NCBI GenBank assembly: GCA_965116945.1 | Contig: OZ220734.1 | Span: forward strand, 930,001-994,000 | Reading direction: 5' to 3' | Length of the DNA stretch: 64,000 bases | From: Plut-88900 sp965116945 | Lineage (GTDB): Bacteria; Chloroflexota; Dehalococcoidia; Plut-88900 | Shown: positions 25,051-33,350 of the stretch, in pieces | Numbering within the stretch: position 1 is the stretch's first letter | How the letters are laid out: each line of letters opens with the position of its first letter | Program-made: the position numbers and the translations under genes | The notes under the pieces: model-generated | The model's database searches: none | Told to the model about the DNA's origin: nothing | Seen by the model: the letters and a program-made list of their open reading frames with translations, nothing else

Positions 25051-27798
25051 CTAAGGCCGCATGACGGCGGTCATCGCCCGAGGCCCCTTCCTCACCTTAC
25101 TCGGCGAGGACTTGGGCTCGACGCGGACGGCGCAGACCTTGAACTCGGGGATCTTGGAGTCGGGGTCAAAGGCCCGGTTGGTCAGGAAGTTCGCCGCCGA
25201 CTCCCGAAGCTTCACAAAGGGCACGAATATCTCGCCCTCCCTCACAGCGTCTGTCACCGACGCCCTGCCCTCCAGCTCTCCCCTTCTCGACTCCACCCTC
25301 ACCTCTTCCTTGTCCGAAATTCCCGCCCTATTGGCGTCCTTGGGATGGATGGACACCAGCAATTCGGGGGCCCGGGCCACGAGCCCCTCCACCCGGCGGG
25401 TTATGGTGCCGCCGTGCCAGTGGTATAGTGTCCGGCCCGTGTTCAGGATCAGCGGGAATCGGCGGTTGGGAAGCTCGGCAGCGGGCTCCGTCTGCTCCAC
25501 GGGGAAGAACTTGCCGAGACCCCTGGGGAAGCTCTCTTCGTACAGGATGGGGGTGCCGGGATGGTCGGAGGTTGGGCAGGGCCACTGGATGCCACCCTCG
25601 GCATCCAGCCGCTGGTAGGTTATGCCCGCTATTATGGGCGTGAGGCCGGCCATTTCGTCGAAGATCTCCTTCGGGTGGCCATAGCTGAACTGGCTCTCAT
25701 CCATCCCAAGCTTTCGACACACCCGACGCCCCAGCTCCGAGGTGATGTCCCAGTCTGCCCGACTCTGCCCGACCGGGTCGATGGCCTTGCGCACCCTCTG
25801 CACCCGACGCTCGCTGTTGGTGAATGTCCCGTCCTTCTCGGCGAAGCTGGTTGCTGGAAGGACCACGTCCGCAATCTCTGCCGTTTCATTGAGGAAGATG
25901 TCCTGTACGACCAGGAATTTCAGGTTCTCGATGGCCTCGCGGGCGTGGCGGAGGTCGGGTTCGCTGAGCAGGGGGTTCTCCCCGACCACGTACATCGCCT
26001 CCAGCCGGCCCTCCTCGGCTTCCTTCATCATGTCGGTGACCACAAACCCTTCTTCATCGGGCAGGCGGCCACCCCAGGCCCGGGCGAACTTCTCCATCGA
26101 CTCAGCATCGAGGTCCTGGTAGCCGGGCAGGTTGCTGGGCGTGCATCCGGCGTCTCCACATCCCTGAACGTTGTTCTGCCCCCGCAGAGGCGATATGCCA
26201 TTGCCCCGACGCCCCATCTGCCCCGATACCAAAGACAGGTTCAGGACGGCGTGACAGTTGGCGGTACCGTTGGTGTGCTGGGTCAGACCCATGCCCCACA
26301 CAAAGCATGAACCGCTGAAGGGAGGTTGGGCGTAGATCCGGGCCGCCTCGATCATCTGCTCCTTGGGGACACCGGTTATCGACTCCACGAAGTCGGGGGT
26401 GTACTTGTCCAGAGATGCCTTCCACTCCTCAAAGCCCTCGGTGCGTTCGGCAATGAACTGCTCGTCGGCCAGACCCTCGTCGAGGATGACCTTGGCCATG
26501 CCGTTGAAGAGGGCGACGTCGGTTCCCGGTTTTTCTCGAAGCCACAGGTAGGCGTAGTCGCAAAGCTCGATGCGCTTGGGGTTGATGACGATGAGCTTGG
26601 CCCCGTACAGGTCGACCGCCTTGCGGAACCGGGTAGCGGCGACGGGATGGTTGGCACTCGGGTCACAGCCGGCGATGATCAGACATCCCGCCTTTTCGTA
26701 GTCGAGATACGAATTGCTTGTCGCCCCACTCCCGAGAGACCTCAACATCGCCTCCACCGACGGCGAGTGGCATAGCCGGGTGCAGTGGTCGATGCTGTTG
26801 GTGCTCAAGGCCAACCTCATGAACTTCTGCAGGACATAACCGTCCTCATTGGTAGCCTTGGCGGAAGCAAGGGCCGCAGTAGCACCCTTGTGTTCGATCA
26901 GCTTGTCGGCGGTGTAGTCCAGGGCCTCGTCCCAAGTCGCTTCGGCAAAAACGCCGTTCTTGCGGATGAGGGGGGTGGTCAGCCGGTCGCCGTGATTCAC
27001 GAAGGTCACTCCAAATCGACCTTTGACGCACAACTTACCTAGGCTCGACTGATTATCGGGGTCATCATCTACCCACAAGACCTTGCCGTTCTTGTCCGTA
27101 TTCAGGACTATCCCGCACCCGACCCCGCAGTACGGGCACACGGTGGAGGTCTGCTTCACGGCGTCGGCGGGGTCAAGCTTGGGCTCGATGGCGCCGGTCG
27201 GACATGCCGCGACACATGAGCCGCAGGACGTGCATATGGATTCGGCGATGGGGTCATCGCCATACGTCCCGATAAACGCATCCTGTCCCCGACCCAGAAT
27301 AGCAATGGCCCCGATCTGCTGAAGGTCCTGGCAGGCCTCGACGCAGCGTCCGCAGAGGATGCAGTCATCCATTTCCACGGAGAAAAAGGGGTTGCTGGAG
27401 TCGGTGTGGTCCCTGGCCCGGGTCTCGTAGGCGGTTGTTAACAGATCGTGGAATTTGGATGCAGTCTTGAGCTCCTTGTGCTCGGCGAGGGGCTGGCCGG
27501 GGGTCTCGGTGGGGAGCATGCCTAGGGTGAGGTCGAGGATGCCTTGGCGGATGCGCCGTACGTCGGGGCTGTTGGTGTGGACGACCATGCCCTCGGAGAC
27601 GGGGGTGTGGCAGGAGGCGGGGAAGCCGCGTCGGCCCTCGACCTGCACCAGGCATGTCCTGCACGCCCCGATGGCGGGCATGGCCGGGTCCTTGCACAGC
27701 TGGGGGATGTACGTACCGGAGGTGTTGATCACCTCCAGGATTGAGCTCCCCTCCCGTGCCTCGACGGGTACGCCGTCCAATGTGAAGTTGATGGTCAT
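25051..27798 (-). CDS. fdhA: Formate dehydrogenase, alpha (catalytic) subunit
   Basis: A 915-residue molybdopterin enzyme. The N-terminus is a [2Fe-2S] NuoG-like domain (Cys35, 46, 49 and 63), followed by CILCGRCVEAC and CTSCGSCVAACPTGA [4Fe-4S] pairs, then the catalytic domain with VCPYCGVGCG...LCVKGRFG. The active-site residue lies in RLCHSPSV and is Cys, not selenocysteine. LRGQNNVQGCGDAGC and NRRFPLILNTGR...HWHGGTITRR bind the guanine dinucleotide cofactor. This form passes electrons to NuoE/NuoF-type partners to reduce NAD. The ATG at 27798 after GGAGA is chosen; longer frames are not family-like. Confidence 0.93.
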   Translation of the reverse strand: MTINFTLDGVPVEAREGSSILEVINTSGTYIPQLCKDPAMPAIGACRTCLVQVEGRRGFPASCHTPVSEGMVVHTNSPDVRRIRQGILDLTLGMLPTETPGQPLAEHKELKTASKFHDLLTTAYETRARDHTDSSNPFFSVEMDDCILCGRCVEACQDLQQIGAIAILGRGQDAFIGTYGDDPIAESICTSCGSCVAACPTGAIEPKLDPADAVKQTSTVCPYCGVGCGIVLNTDKNGKVLWVDDDPDNQSSLGKLCVKGRFGVTFVNHGDRLTTPLIRKNGVFAEATWDEALDYTADKLIEHKGATAALASAKATNEDGYVLQKFMRLALSTNSIDHCTRLCHSPSVEAMLRSLGSGATSNSYLDYEKAGCLIIAGCDPSANHPVAATRFRKAVDLYGAKLIVINPKRIELCDYAYLWLREKPGTDVALFNGMAKVILDEGLADEQFIAERTEGFEEWKASLDKYTPDFVESITGVPKEQMIEAARIYAQPPFSGSCFVWGMGLTQHTNGTANCHAVLNLSLVSGQMGRRGNGISPLRGQNNVQGCGDAGCTPSNLPGYQDLDAESMEKFARAWGGRLPDEEGFVVTDMMKEAEEGRLEAMYVVGENPLLSEPDLRHAREAIENLKFLVVQDIFLNETAEIADVVLPATSFAEKDGTFTNSERRVQRVRKAIDPVGQSRADWDITSELGRRVCRKLGMDESQFSYGHPKEIFDEMAGLTPIIAGITYQRLDAEGGIQWPCPTSDHPGTPILYEESFPRGLGKFFPVEQTEPAAELPNRRFPLILNTGRTLYHWHGGTITRRVEGLVARAPELLVSIHPKDANRAGISDKEEVRVESRRGELEGRASVTDAVREGEIFVPFVKLRESAANFLTNRAFDPDSKIPEFKVCAVRVEPKSSPSKVRKGPRAMTAVMRP

Positions 27799-27872
27799 AA
27801 TATGGTCTCCAAGCCGCCTTGAGACTGCGATAGTGCGTATTCTACACCTGAGAGGCCGGGGCCTCTGTGGCG

Positions 27873-28121
27873 TCAGTCGAGTTTGGGCTTGAGCAGAGTG
27901 TACAGGGCGTAGCCTAATCGTATTGTTAGAAGGAATCCGCAGATGAGTAATAGGGTGTCCGCAGTCACAGTCATTGTGAATTCGGCTGGCGTGGTATTGG
28001 TATAGCCTGCTCCTCCCAGGCGTAGTAGGAGGCCTATTACGAAAAGGCAGATAAGATTGGCCCACACTTCGCGTTTGCAGGTGGCAATGGCTCTGAGCGG
28101 AGTTTTGAGCGGCCTTTGCAT
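27873..28121 (-). CDS. Small putative membrane protein
   Basis: This 82-residue frame has two hydrophobic stretches, WANLICLFVIGLLLRLG and TADTLLLICGFLLTIRLGYALY, with basic flanks, as expected for a two-span membrane protein. It lies 74 bases upstream of the formate dehydrogenase gene on the same strand. No family is recognised and no strong ribosome site is visible, so it may not be a gene. A TTG at 28130 is an alternative start. Confidence 0.4.
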   Translation of the reverse strand: MQRPLKTPLRAIATCKREVWANLICLFVIGLLLRLGGAGYTNTTPAEFTMTVTADTLLLICGFLLTIRLGYALYTLLKPKLD

Positions 28122-28130
28122 AGTTGGCAA

Positions 28131-28639
28131 TTGTATACTAGGAAAGCAGTGTTTGTGGCTTCGGGGGTCTGAACGGGCGAAGGATCTGTGGTCTTGTGCT
28201 ATGGCCTACTGTTGGCAAGTCGGCCTAGTCTCCATTCCCCTGACGGACCTACGCTTTTGTAGCTAAGCGGTCCCTTAGCCCCAGATGTTCTCGGCATATG
28301 TGCAACGCCACTCCTCGTATTTCGATTGGGAGTGGGGGCGTACATTAGGACTTTGACACCTATGTTTTTGAATTCCTGTTGGGCTGAAACGCGGTGGGCT
28401 ATAGTTGCGGAACCAGCAACTCTCTTGCATGGTGGGATACTTTTAGTCGAAGCAGTTGGCGTCCCCTAGGCTGACAACGCACATTCGGTTCACCCTGGAC
28501 GGAGTCGAAGGGCCGAGTGGAAGTTGAGCAAGTCTAGCTTTTCCAAAAGGCAACCCCACCCCCCGCACGTACCTTGATTCCCCTCAGTACGAGCGACCCC
28601 ATCCGGGTAATTTCTTCTTGCCGCTCCTCCCCTACCTTC
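28131..28639. other. Intergenic stretch between nuoF-like and fdhA transcripts
   Basis: No coding frame is convincing. It holds a REP-like copy (about 28488-28520), a partial one near 28576 (CTCAGTACGAGCGACCCC), and an imperfect stem CGCCACTCC/GGAGTGGGGGCG near 28308. A promoter for the small protein and fdhA probably lies here but was not pinned down. Confidence 0.4.
28488..28520. repeat. REP-like intergenic palindrome, copy 5 (degenerate)
   Basis: TTCACCCTGGACGGAGTCGA followed by AGGGCCGAGTGG keeps the TCGA core and complementary ends only partly. Confidence 0.4.
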
Positions 28640-30244
28640 TCACTTCTCCCTCACCGCCCCCTCGAAAGCCTCCCTGAAATGCGCCAGCCCCGACCGCACG
28701 GGGCCCGGGGCCATCTGGCCCAGGCCGCACAGGGAGCCGAACCCGACCACGTCGTTCAGGTAGGCCAGCTTCTCGAGCCCCGACTTCCCCTCCTCGCCCC
28801 TCTGCACAGCGCTCAACAGGTCAAGCATCCGCTTTGTCCCCTCGCGGCAGGGGGTGCACTTGGAGCACGACTCCGCTGCGTTGTACCTTGCCAGCCTTCT
28901 GACAACCTCCACCGGCGAGATGCTGTTATCGAACACCGTGATGCCGCCCGACCCCAGGACCGCTCCCTCCGGGTCAAGCATGCCGGGCCCAATGGCTACG
29001 TCCAGCATCGACTCGTTGAGCAGCCCGCCCGACGGCCCGCCCGCCACCACGCCCGTCACCTCGTAGCAATCCGGTGGACCACCCCCGACTTCGTAAACGA
29101 TGTCGCGAACGGTGGCGCCCATGGGCATTTCGACGAGACCTGTCCTTTGGACTCGACCACTCAATGAGATGAGCTTGGTCCCTGGTGAGGGGTCTGCGCC
29201 GGGGGTTGCGAGGAGCGTTGGGAGGTTGCACAGGGTCTCGACGTTGTTTATTACCGTCGGCTGGCCCCATAACCCATACTCCACCGGGAAGGGGGGCTTG
29301 GTGCGGGGTACGTTGCGCTGGCCCTCGATGCTGTTCATCAATGCGCTCTCTTCGCCGAGCACGTAGCCCCCCCCACCCCGCCTCACCTCTATGTCCAGGT
29401 TGAAGTCGGCGCCGAGAACGTTCTCGCCTGCGAGGCCGAGGTCTCGGGCTAGATCCAGGGCGTCCTCCACCCGGCCGGCGGCCTCGTTCGCCTCCCCGTT
29501 GATGTACAGGTAAGTTTTGTCCACTCCGATGGCGTAGGCGGCGATGGCCAGTCCCTCCAGCAGCATGAAGGGGTTGCCCTCCATAATGTGCCGGTCTTTG
29601 TATATGCCCGGCTCGCCTTCCTCCGCGTTGACAATCAGGTATCGGGGTGAGCGCCCCGTGGCCCGGGCCCCGCGCCACTTGATCCCTGCTGGGAAGTAGG
29701 CACCACCCCGACCCCGCAATTCCAGCCTGACTACTTCGTCAACAACTTGGTCGGGGGTCATGGAGATTAGGATATTGCTGAGGGTGGAATAGCCGCCCCC
29801 GGCCACGTAGTCATCGATGCCGTGAGGGTCGATGTACCCAACGTCCTTCATCACCCGCCGTTCCTGTCGGCCCCAGAACCCAGACCCTTCGCCCGCCTTG
29901 GGCCAGGCGGCGGCCTTGCACTTCCATGTAGATGAAGCATCAGGCCGACCTGAAAGCCAGAAACCCAGTATTTCGTTCACATCCGCAGGCCCGACCCTTG
30001 TCAGGCGGAAGGTCAGTCCCTCGGCCATTTCGATAATCACAACGGGGGCGTCGTGGCACGCTCCGTCGCAGCCGGCCACCAGCACGGGCGACATCAGGCC
30101 CTTCTTTGCCACTGCGGCCTGCAAAAGCTGCAGAACCGCCCCCGCCCCCACTGTGCGGGTGCAGCCGCCAAGCTGGACCAGGGCCCTGGGAAAGCGAGCA
30201 CGGGCTTCCCGGTCGGCCTTCGACTTTAGATCAAGATATGTCAT
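28640..30244 (-). CDS. NuoF-like diaphorase subunit (formate dehydrogenase beta)
   Basis: A 534-residue NADH-binding flavoprotein of the NuoF/HoxF/FdhB family. The N-terminal about 110 residues form a thioredoxin-like [2Fe-2S] domain (GGCTRTVGAG, AGCDGACHDAP). The FMN and NADH sites follow: LRGRGGAYFPAGIKW, NAEEGEPGIYKDRHIMEGNP and the glycine-rich GGGGYVLGEESALMNS. ESCSKCTPCREGTKRM plus a later Cys (SLCGLGQ) bind [4Fe-4S]. With the NuoE-like gene just upstream it would pass electrons between NAD and the formate or aldehyde enzyme. Starts overlap the upstream gene by 4 bases. Confidence 0.92.
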   Translation of the reverse strand: MTYLDLKSKADREARARFPRALVQLGGCTRTVGAGAVLQLLQAAVAKKGLMSPVLVAGCDGACHDAPVVIIEMAEGLTFRLTRVGPADVNEILGFWLSGRPDASSTWKCKAAAWPKAGEGSGFWGRQERRVMKDVGYIDPHGIDDYVAGGGYSTLSNILISMTPDQVVDEVVRLELRGRGGAYFPAGIKWRGARATGRSPRYLIVNAEEGEPGIYKDRHIMEGNPFMLLEGLAIAAYAIGVDKTYLYINGEANEAAGRVEDALDLARDLGLAGENVLGADFNLDIEVRRGGGGYVLGEESALMNSIEGQRNVPRTKPPFPVEYGLWGQPTVINNVETLCNLPTLLATPGADPSPGTKLISLSGRVQRTGLVEMPMGATVRDIVYEVGGGPPDCYEVTGVVAGGPSGGLLNESMLDVAIGPGMLDPEGAVLGSGGITVFDNSISPVEVVRRLARYNAAESCSKCTPCREGTKRMLDLLSAVQRGEEGKSGLEKLAYLNDVVGFGSLCGLGQMAPGPVRSGLAHFREAFEGAVREK

Positions 30245-30759
30245 GGTTGGGGTGGGGGGAATCTAGGGATTGCCTGTAGCCGCGTGACGGCGTCCTCGGG
30301 GGTTAGCTTTCCGAAGGGGCCTCCGCCCAGTTCCATGCACGGAGCCATGGCACATACGAAAAGGCATGGTGCCTCTTCCAGGGTTACGGCGCCGTCGTCG
30401 GTAGTCTCACCAACCCCGATTCCAAGGTCGTCGCTTACGGCCTCCAGGATTCGGGTGCCGCCCTGCAGATAGCAGGCCAGGCCCGTGCATACCCTCAACA
30501 CGAATCGGCCCGGTTCATCTAGCCGTAATTCGGGGAAGGATGATGCGACGCCGTGTACTTCGCTCTTGGGAACCCGGAGGTAAGCGCCTATCTCCTCCAT
30601 GGCCCAGGCCGGGAGCCAATTCAGTTCTTCCTGGACGGCGCGCAGGGCCGGAAGCAGGTGGGTCCTGTGCCGCGGGAAGCGCCCGAGTACCTCTTTTGTC
30701 TGTTCCCTGTCCAACGCTCCTCCATACAGGGAGTGGCGCCGATTATACAGGTGTTTCAC
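30241..30759 (-). CDS. NuoE-like [2Fe-2S] subunit
   Basis: This 172-residue protein resembles the 24-kDa NADH dehydrogenase subunit. The four ligands are in VCTGLAC and APCLFVCAMAPC, the C-x4-C and C-x3-C pattern of NuoE/HoxE. The helical N-terminus (HLLPALRAVQEELNWLPAWAMEEIGAYL) is typical. The GTG start lies inside the end of the upstream AOR gene (17-base overlap), so translation is probably coupled. A TTG further in, after GGAGGAG, is possible. It pairs with the NuoF-like protein as a diaphorase. Confidence 0.9.
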   Translation of the reverse strand: MKHLYNRRHSLYGGALDREQTKEVLGRFPRHRTHLLPALRAVQEELNWLPAWAMEEIGAYLRVPKSEVHGVASSFPELRLDEPGRFVLRVCTGLACYLQGGTRILEAVSDDLGIGVGETTDDGAVTLEEAPCLFVCAMAPCMELGGGPFGKLTPEDAVTRLQAIPRFPPPQP

Positions 30760-32527
30760 ATGCTATGTTCACGCCGAGACTGCGCATCGACTCCCGGCTA
30801 GGCAACCCCTCCCCAGTCCACCCCCGGGCCCCATAGTAGGTCACTATCATTTCATCGAGGCCGTGCTCTGTAACCACACCTCCTTCGAAAATGCGCGGTG
30901 GGAGAGTGTCGTGGTGTCGGGTCCATCCCTCACGGACGTTGAAGGCCTTGCGAACGAGGTTTATCCGCTCCCCGGAGGCTCTGAGATCGTCCGGCCCAAC
31001 ATCGTGGCCCGTGGCGAGACGGTACACCTGTGCGGCTTCCGGGAAGAAGTCGTCAAGGGCACGGCGCACGAATTTCGAAAGGACCAGGGAGTCCAGGATG
31101 GCAGCGAAGTCCTCGGCGTCAGTCACGGCTTGGCCGATCTGTGATGTATCGGCGTGGAGCGAGTCTTTGTCGCTCAGGTCGAAGTCGTAAGCCGATGCGC
31201 GGTTGTGGCATGCGCCCCGCGGGCTGACGGCGAGGGCCAGGGCTAGGTGTCTAAGGTTGCCGGGATGATAGCCAGGCATCTCCAGACCCTTGACGTGCAT
31301 GGCCCAGGCTTCTGAGCCCCCGCCGAGTCGGGAGGAAGCCGCTCGACTTCCAGCCGACAGAATCTCCCCCACCCCCTCCAGGTGTCCTATCAACTCGATG
31401 GCCGCAATCAAAGCGTCGCCATTGCCGAAGCGCAGGTCTAGGTCGCCGGTGGCGGCATTGATAACCCCGCGTTCGAAGGACTCCATGGCCCAGGCTATGG
31501 TGCCACCGGTACTTATGGTGTCTATGCCCAGGTCATCACACAGCCCCGCGGCCCGGATCACGACGTCGGGGTCGCTTATTCCGCACATCGGGCCGAAGGC
31601 AAAGAGGCTTTCGTACTCCAGCCGGGTCCTTCCCCTGCTTCCCTTGGCTGAATAAGCGTGCTCCCACTCTCGGGACACGCCGCCCACCCTCCGGCTGCGT
31701 CTCTTCTCCAGGGCCTCGACACTCAGCTTTTCCGCGCCATCGAAGGTGTATTGGCGGAAGTTATTGGTGGGAAGCGCTCCCGCCGCGTTCAGCCTGGCGA
31801 GGTTGCCCACGGTGCCCGGGCCACGGTACTTAGCCGTAGACTTGGACTGCATGGCTTCTCCAAGTCTCGCGTTCAACTCTGCCAGCTCTTGATTTGGGAT
31901 GGGGGTGGTCGTGTCGCCCCGGAAAGCGATTGCCTTCAAGTTCTTGGATCCCATCACGGCGCCCGCACCGGTCCTCCCCGCCTGCCGACCCCCGTTGCTT
32001 ATGCAGGCGAAGCTGACGAGGGCCTCGCCGGCTGGGCCTATGGCCGCAACTTGGGTGTCGCCGAGTCCGGGGCTAACGCTGAGTCTCCCTGCGGTATCCT
32101 GCGCTGTTAGTCCGACCAACCCTCTACCGTCCAGCACCTCAATCGATTCCCCGTCTATGTGCAATACCGCGGGCCCCGACGCCCGACCTTTAATCACCAG
32201 GGCATCGAAGGGTATCCGGGACAGCTCTTCTGCCACGGGCCCCGATGATAAGGAGTCGCCGACGAAGCCGGTGAGCGGTGACTTGCAGGCCACGGCCATT
32301 TTTGCCGAACCCGGCACCCCGGCCCCGAAGAACGGGCCACGGGCGAATATCAGGGGGGACTCGGGAGAGAGGGGGTCGACTCCCGGGGGACAGTGCTTGT
32401 AGAGCAGCCAGGCGCCTAGCCCCGCTCCTCCGATGAAGGAGACCTGTTCCTCGGGCGTGAGGGGTTCAAATGTCGATTTCCCGTTGGGGAGGTCGATTAT
32501 GAGTACCTGTCCGTGATAGGCGTGCAT
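30743..32527 (-). CDS. Aldehyde ferredoxin oxidoreductase family protein, cluster ligands missing
   Basis: A 594-residue protein of the tungsten-pterin AOR family. LSSGPVAEELSRIPFDALVIKGRA, GPAGEALVSFACISNGGRQAGRTGAGAVMGSKNLKAI and FAFGPMCGISDPDVVIRAAGLCDDLGIDTISTGGTIAWAME are family blocks. Relatives bind [4Fe-4S] with C-x2-C-x3-C plus a later Cys. Here the first three are absent: the segment reads SRRVGGVSREWEHAYS. The last (RGACHNR) remains. So the pterin fold is kept while the cluster is doubtful. ATG 32527 (MHAYHGQVLIIDL) fits the family start. mobA precedes and NuoE/F-like genes follow. Confidence 0.87.
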   Translation of the reverse strand: MHAYHGQVLIIDLPNGKSTFEPLTPEEQVSFIGGAGLGAWLLYKHCPPGVDPLSPESPLIFARGPFFGAGVPGSAKMAVACKSPLTGFVGDSLSSGPVAEELSRIPFDALVIKGRASGPAVLHIDGESIEVLDGRGLVGLTAQDTAGRLSVSPGLGDTQVAAIGPAGEALVSFACISNGGRQAGRTGAGAVMGSKNLKAIAFRGDTTTPIPNQELAELNARLGEAMQSKSTAKYRGPGTVGNLARLNAAGALPTNNFRQYTFDGAEKLSVEALEKRRSRRVGGVSREWEHAYSAKGSRGRTRLEYESLFAFGPMCGISDPDVVIRAAGLCDDLGIDTISTGGTIAWAMESFERGVINAATGDLDLRFGNGDALIAAIELIGHLEGVGEILSAGSRAASSRLGGGSEAWAMHVKGLEMPGYHPGNLRHLALALAVSPRGACHNRASAYDFDLSDKDSLHADTSQIGQAVTDAEDFAAILDSLVLSKFVRRALDDFFPEAAQVYRLATGHDVGPDDLRASGERINLVRKAFNVREGWTRHHDTLPPRIFEGGVVTEHGLDEMIVTYYGARGWTGEGLPSRESMRSLGVNIACETPV

Positions 32528-32558
32528 GGAGAATGCTCTGGGACATCGGGTCGAAGAT

Positions 32559-33194
32559 TTAGTCGTCGGGATAGCCCTGTGCGTCAAGCAATAGGGCCCT
32601 GTCCAGGTCTTCCTGGGTATTTACGTTGAAGAAGCTCAGCCGGTCGGGATCGAAAATGTCGATGTCTTCCTCATCGACGTAGGCTACCCTGACCTCCTCG
32701 AAAAATAGGGCAATCTTCAGGTCTTGCCGCTTCAGCCGACTCTCTATCGGGCCCAGGCAGTTTTTGGAATAAATGGCGTGGAGGGGTTCAGGCCTGCCGC
32801 TTAGCCGTGGGACTACCACGTCGAACTCGGGGGCGAGGTTTACCATGAACTGGAAGAGCCCAGTGTTAAGGAAGGGCATGTCGCAGGCGACAACGATGCC
32901 AAAGTCACCCCGTGCTGCTGACAGACCTGTGAAGATGCCCCCCAGGGACCCGTGGCCCGGGTAAATGTCGGTGGCGGTACGCACGCCATCGGGCAGGTCG
33001 AGGGCCTGGGCCCGGGCCTCATCGGCGGCAACGACAATGGTCTCGGAGCATATCCGGGAGAGCCTGTCGATGACACGCTCGATAAGGCGTTCCCCGCCAA
33101 TCTCTTCGACGGCCTTGTTCCTCCCGAGTCTCCTGCTCATCCCCCCGGCCAGGGCCACCCCGCTGATCCTTGCTGCATTCATTTCGCTAACCAT
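32559..33194 (-). CDS. mobA: Molybdenum cofactor guanylyltransferase
   Basis: MobA transfers GMP to molybdopterin to form the dinucleotide cofactor that the nearby formate dehydrogenase needs. ISGVALAGGMSRRLGRNKAVEEIGG is the GTP-binding start, with VACDMPFL (metal Asp) and VVVPRLSGRPEPLHAIYSK further in, and FFNVNTQEDLDRA at the end, all as in the family. The ATG at 33194 is preceded by TATAAT 9 bases away and no ribosome site; a second ATG lies at 33182. The AOR gene follows after 31 bases on the same strand. Confidence 0.9.
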   Translation of the reverse strand: MVSEMNAARISGVALAGGMSRRLGRNKAVEEIGGERLIERVIDRLSRICSETIVVAADEARAQALDLPDGVRTATDIYPGHGSLGGIFTGLSAARGDFGIVVACDMPFLNTGLFQFMVNLAPEFDVVVPRLSGRPEPLHAIYSKNCLGPIESRLKRQDLKIALFFEEVRVAYVDEEDIDIFDPDRLSFFNVNTQEDLDRALLLDAQGYPDD

Positions 33195-33203
33195 GACGAG
33201 GTC

Positions 33204-33209
33204 ATTATA
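33204..33209 (-). promoter_or_regulatory. -10 box for the mobA operon
   Basis: A perfect TATAAT on the minus strand ends 9 bases before the mobA ATG. No -35 match was found. The transcript would be nearly leaderless. Confidence 0.4.
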
Positions 33210-33249
33210 CGTGCGGGGCAGGGGGTGGGGCCAAAGATACGAGTCTGGG

Positions 33250-33288
33250 GACGTTCGTGCTGAGCGCGGTCGAAGGGTGAGCGGGGGA
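33250..33288. repeat. REP-like intergenic palindrome, copy 6
   Basis: GTTCGTGCTGAGCGCGGTCG followed by AAGGGTGAGCGGGGG, inverse orientation of the family. Confidence 0.55.
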
Positions 33289-33313
33289 AGTTGATGGACA
33301 AGTCTGAGCAAGA

Positions 33314-33342
33314 TTGACTCATAACGAAAATATCGTTACTAT
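33314..33342 (+). promoter_or_regulatory. Promoter with embedded operator for the HTH-inositol-phosphate synthase gene
   Basis: TTGACT (33314-33319), a 17-base spacer and TACTAT (33337-33342) form a promoter ending 8 bases before the ATG. Within it, TAACGA (33322-33327) and TCGTTA (33333-33338) make a palindrome with a 5-base centre that fills the spacer and touches the -10. This is the classic position for a repressor site, and the gene it drives encodes a DNA-binding domain. Confidence 0.7.
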
Positions 33343-33350
33343 TGCCCATT

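Noticed and set aside
25051..27798. Selenocysteine in formate dehydrogenase
   Set aside because: The active-site codon encodes Cys in RLCHSPSV and the frame has no internal TGA.
28131..28639. Molybdenum cofactor riboswitch before fdhA
   Set aside because: The position would suit one, but I could not find the paired elements on the minus strand.
31658..32110. 150-codon plus-strand frame
   Set aside because: Antisense to the AOR-family gene; no motif, no ribosome site.
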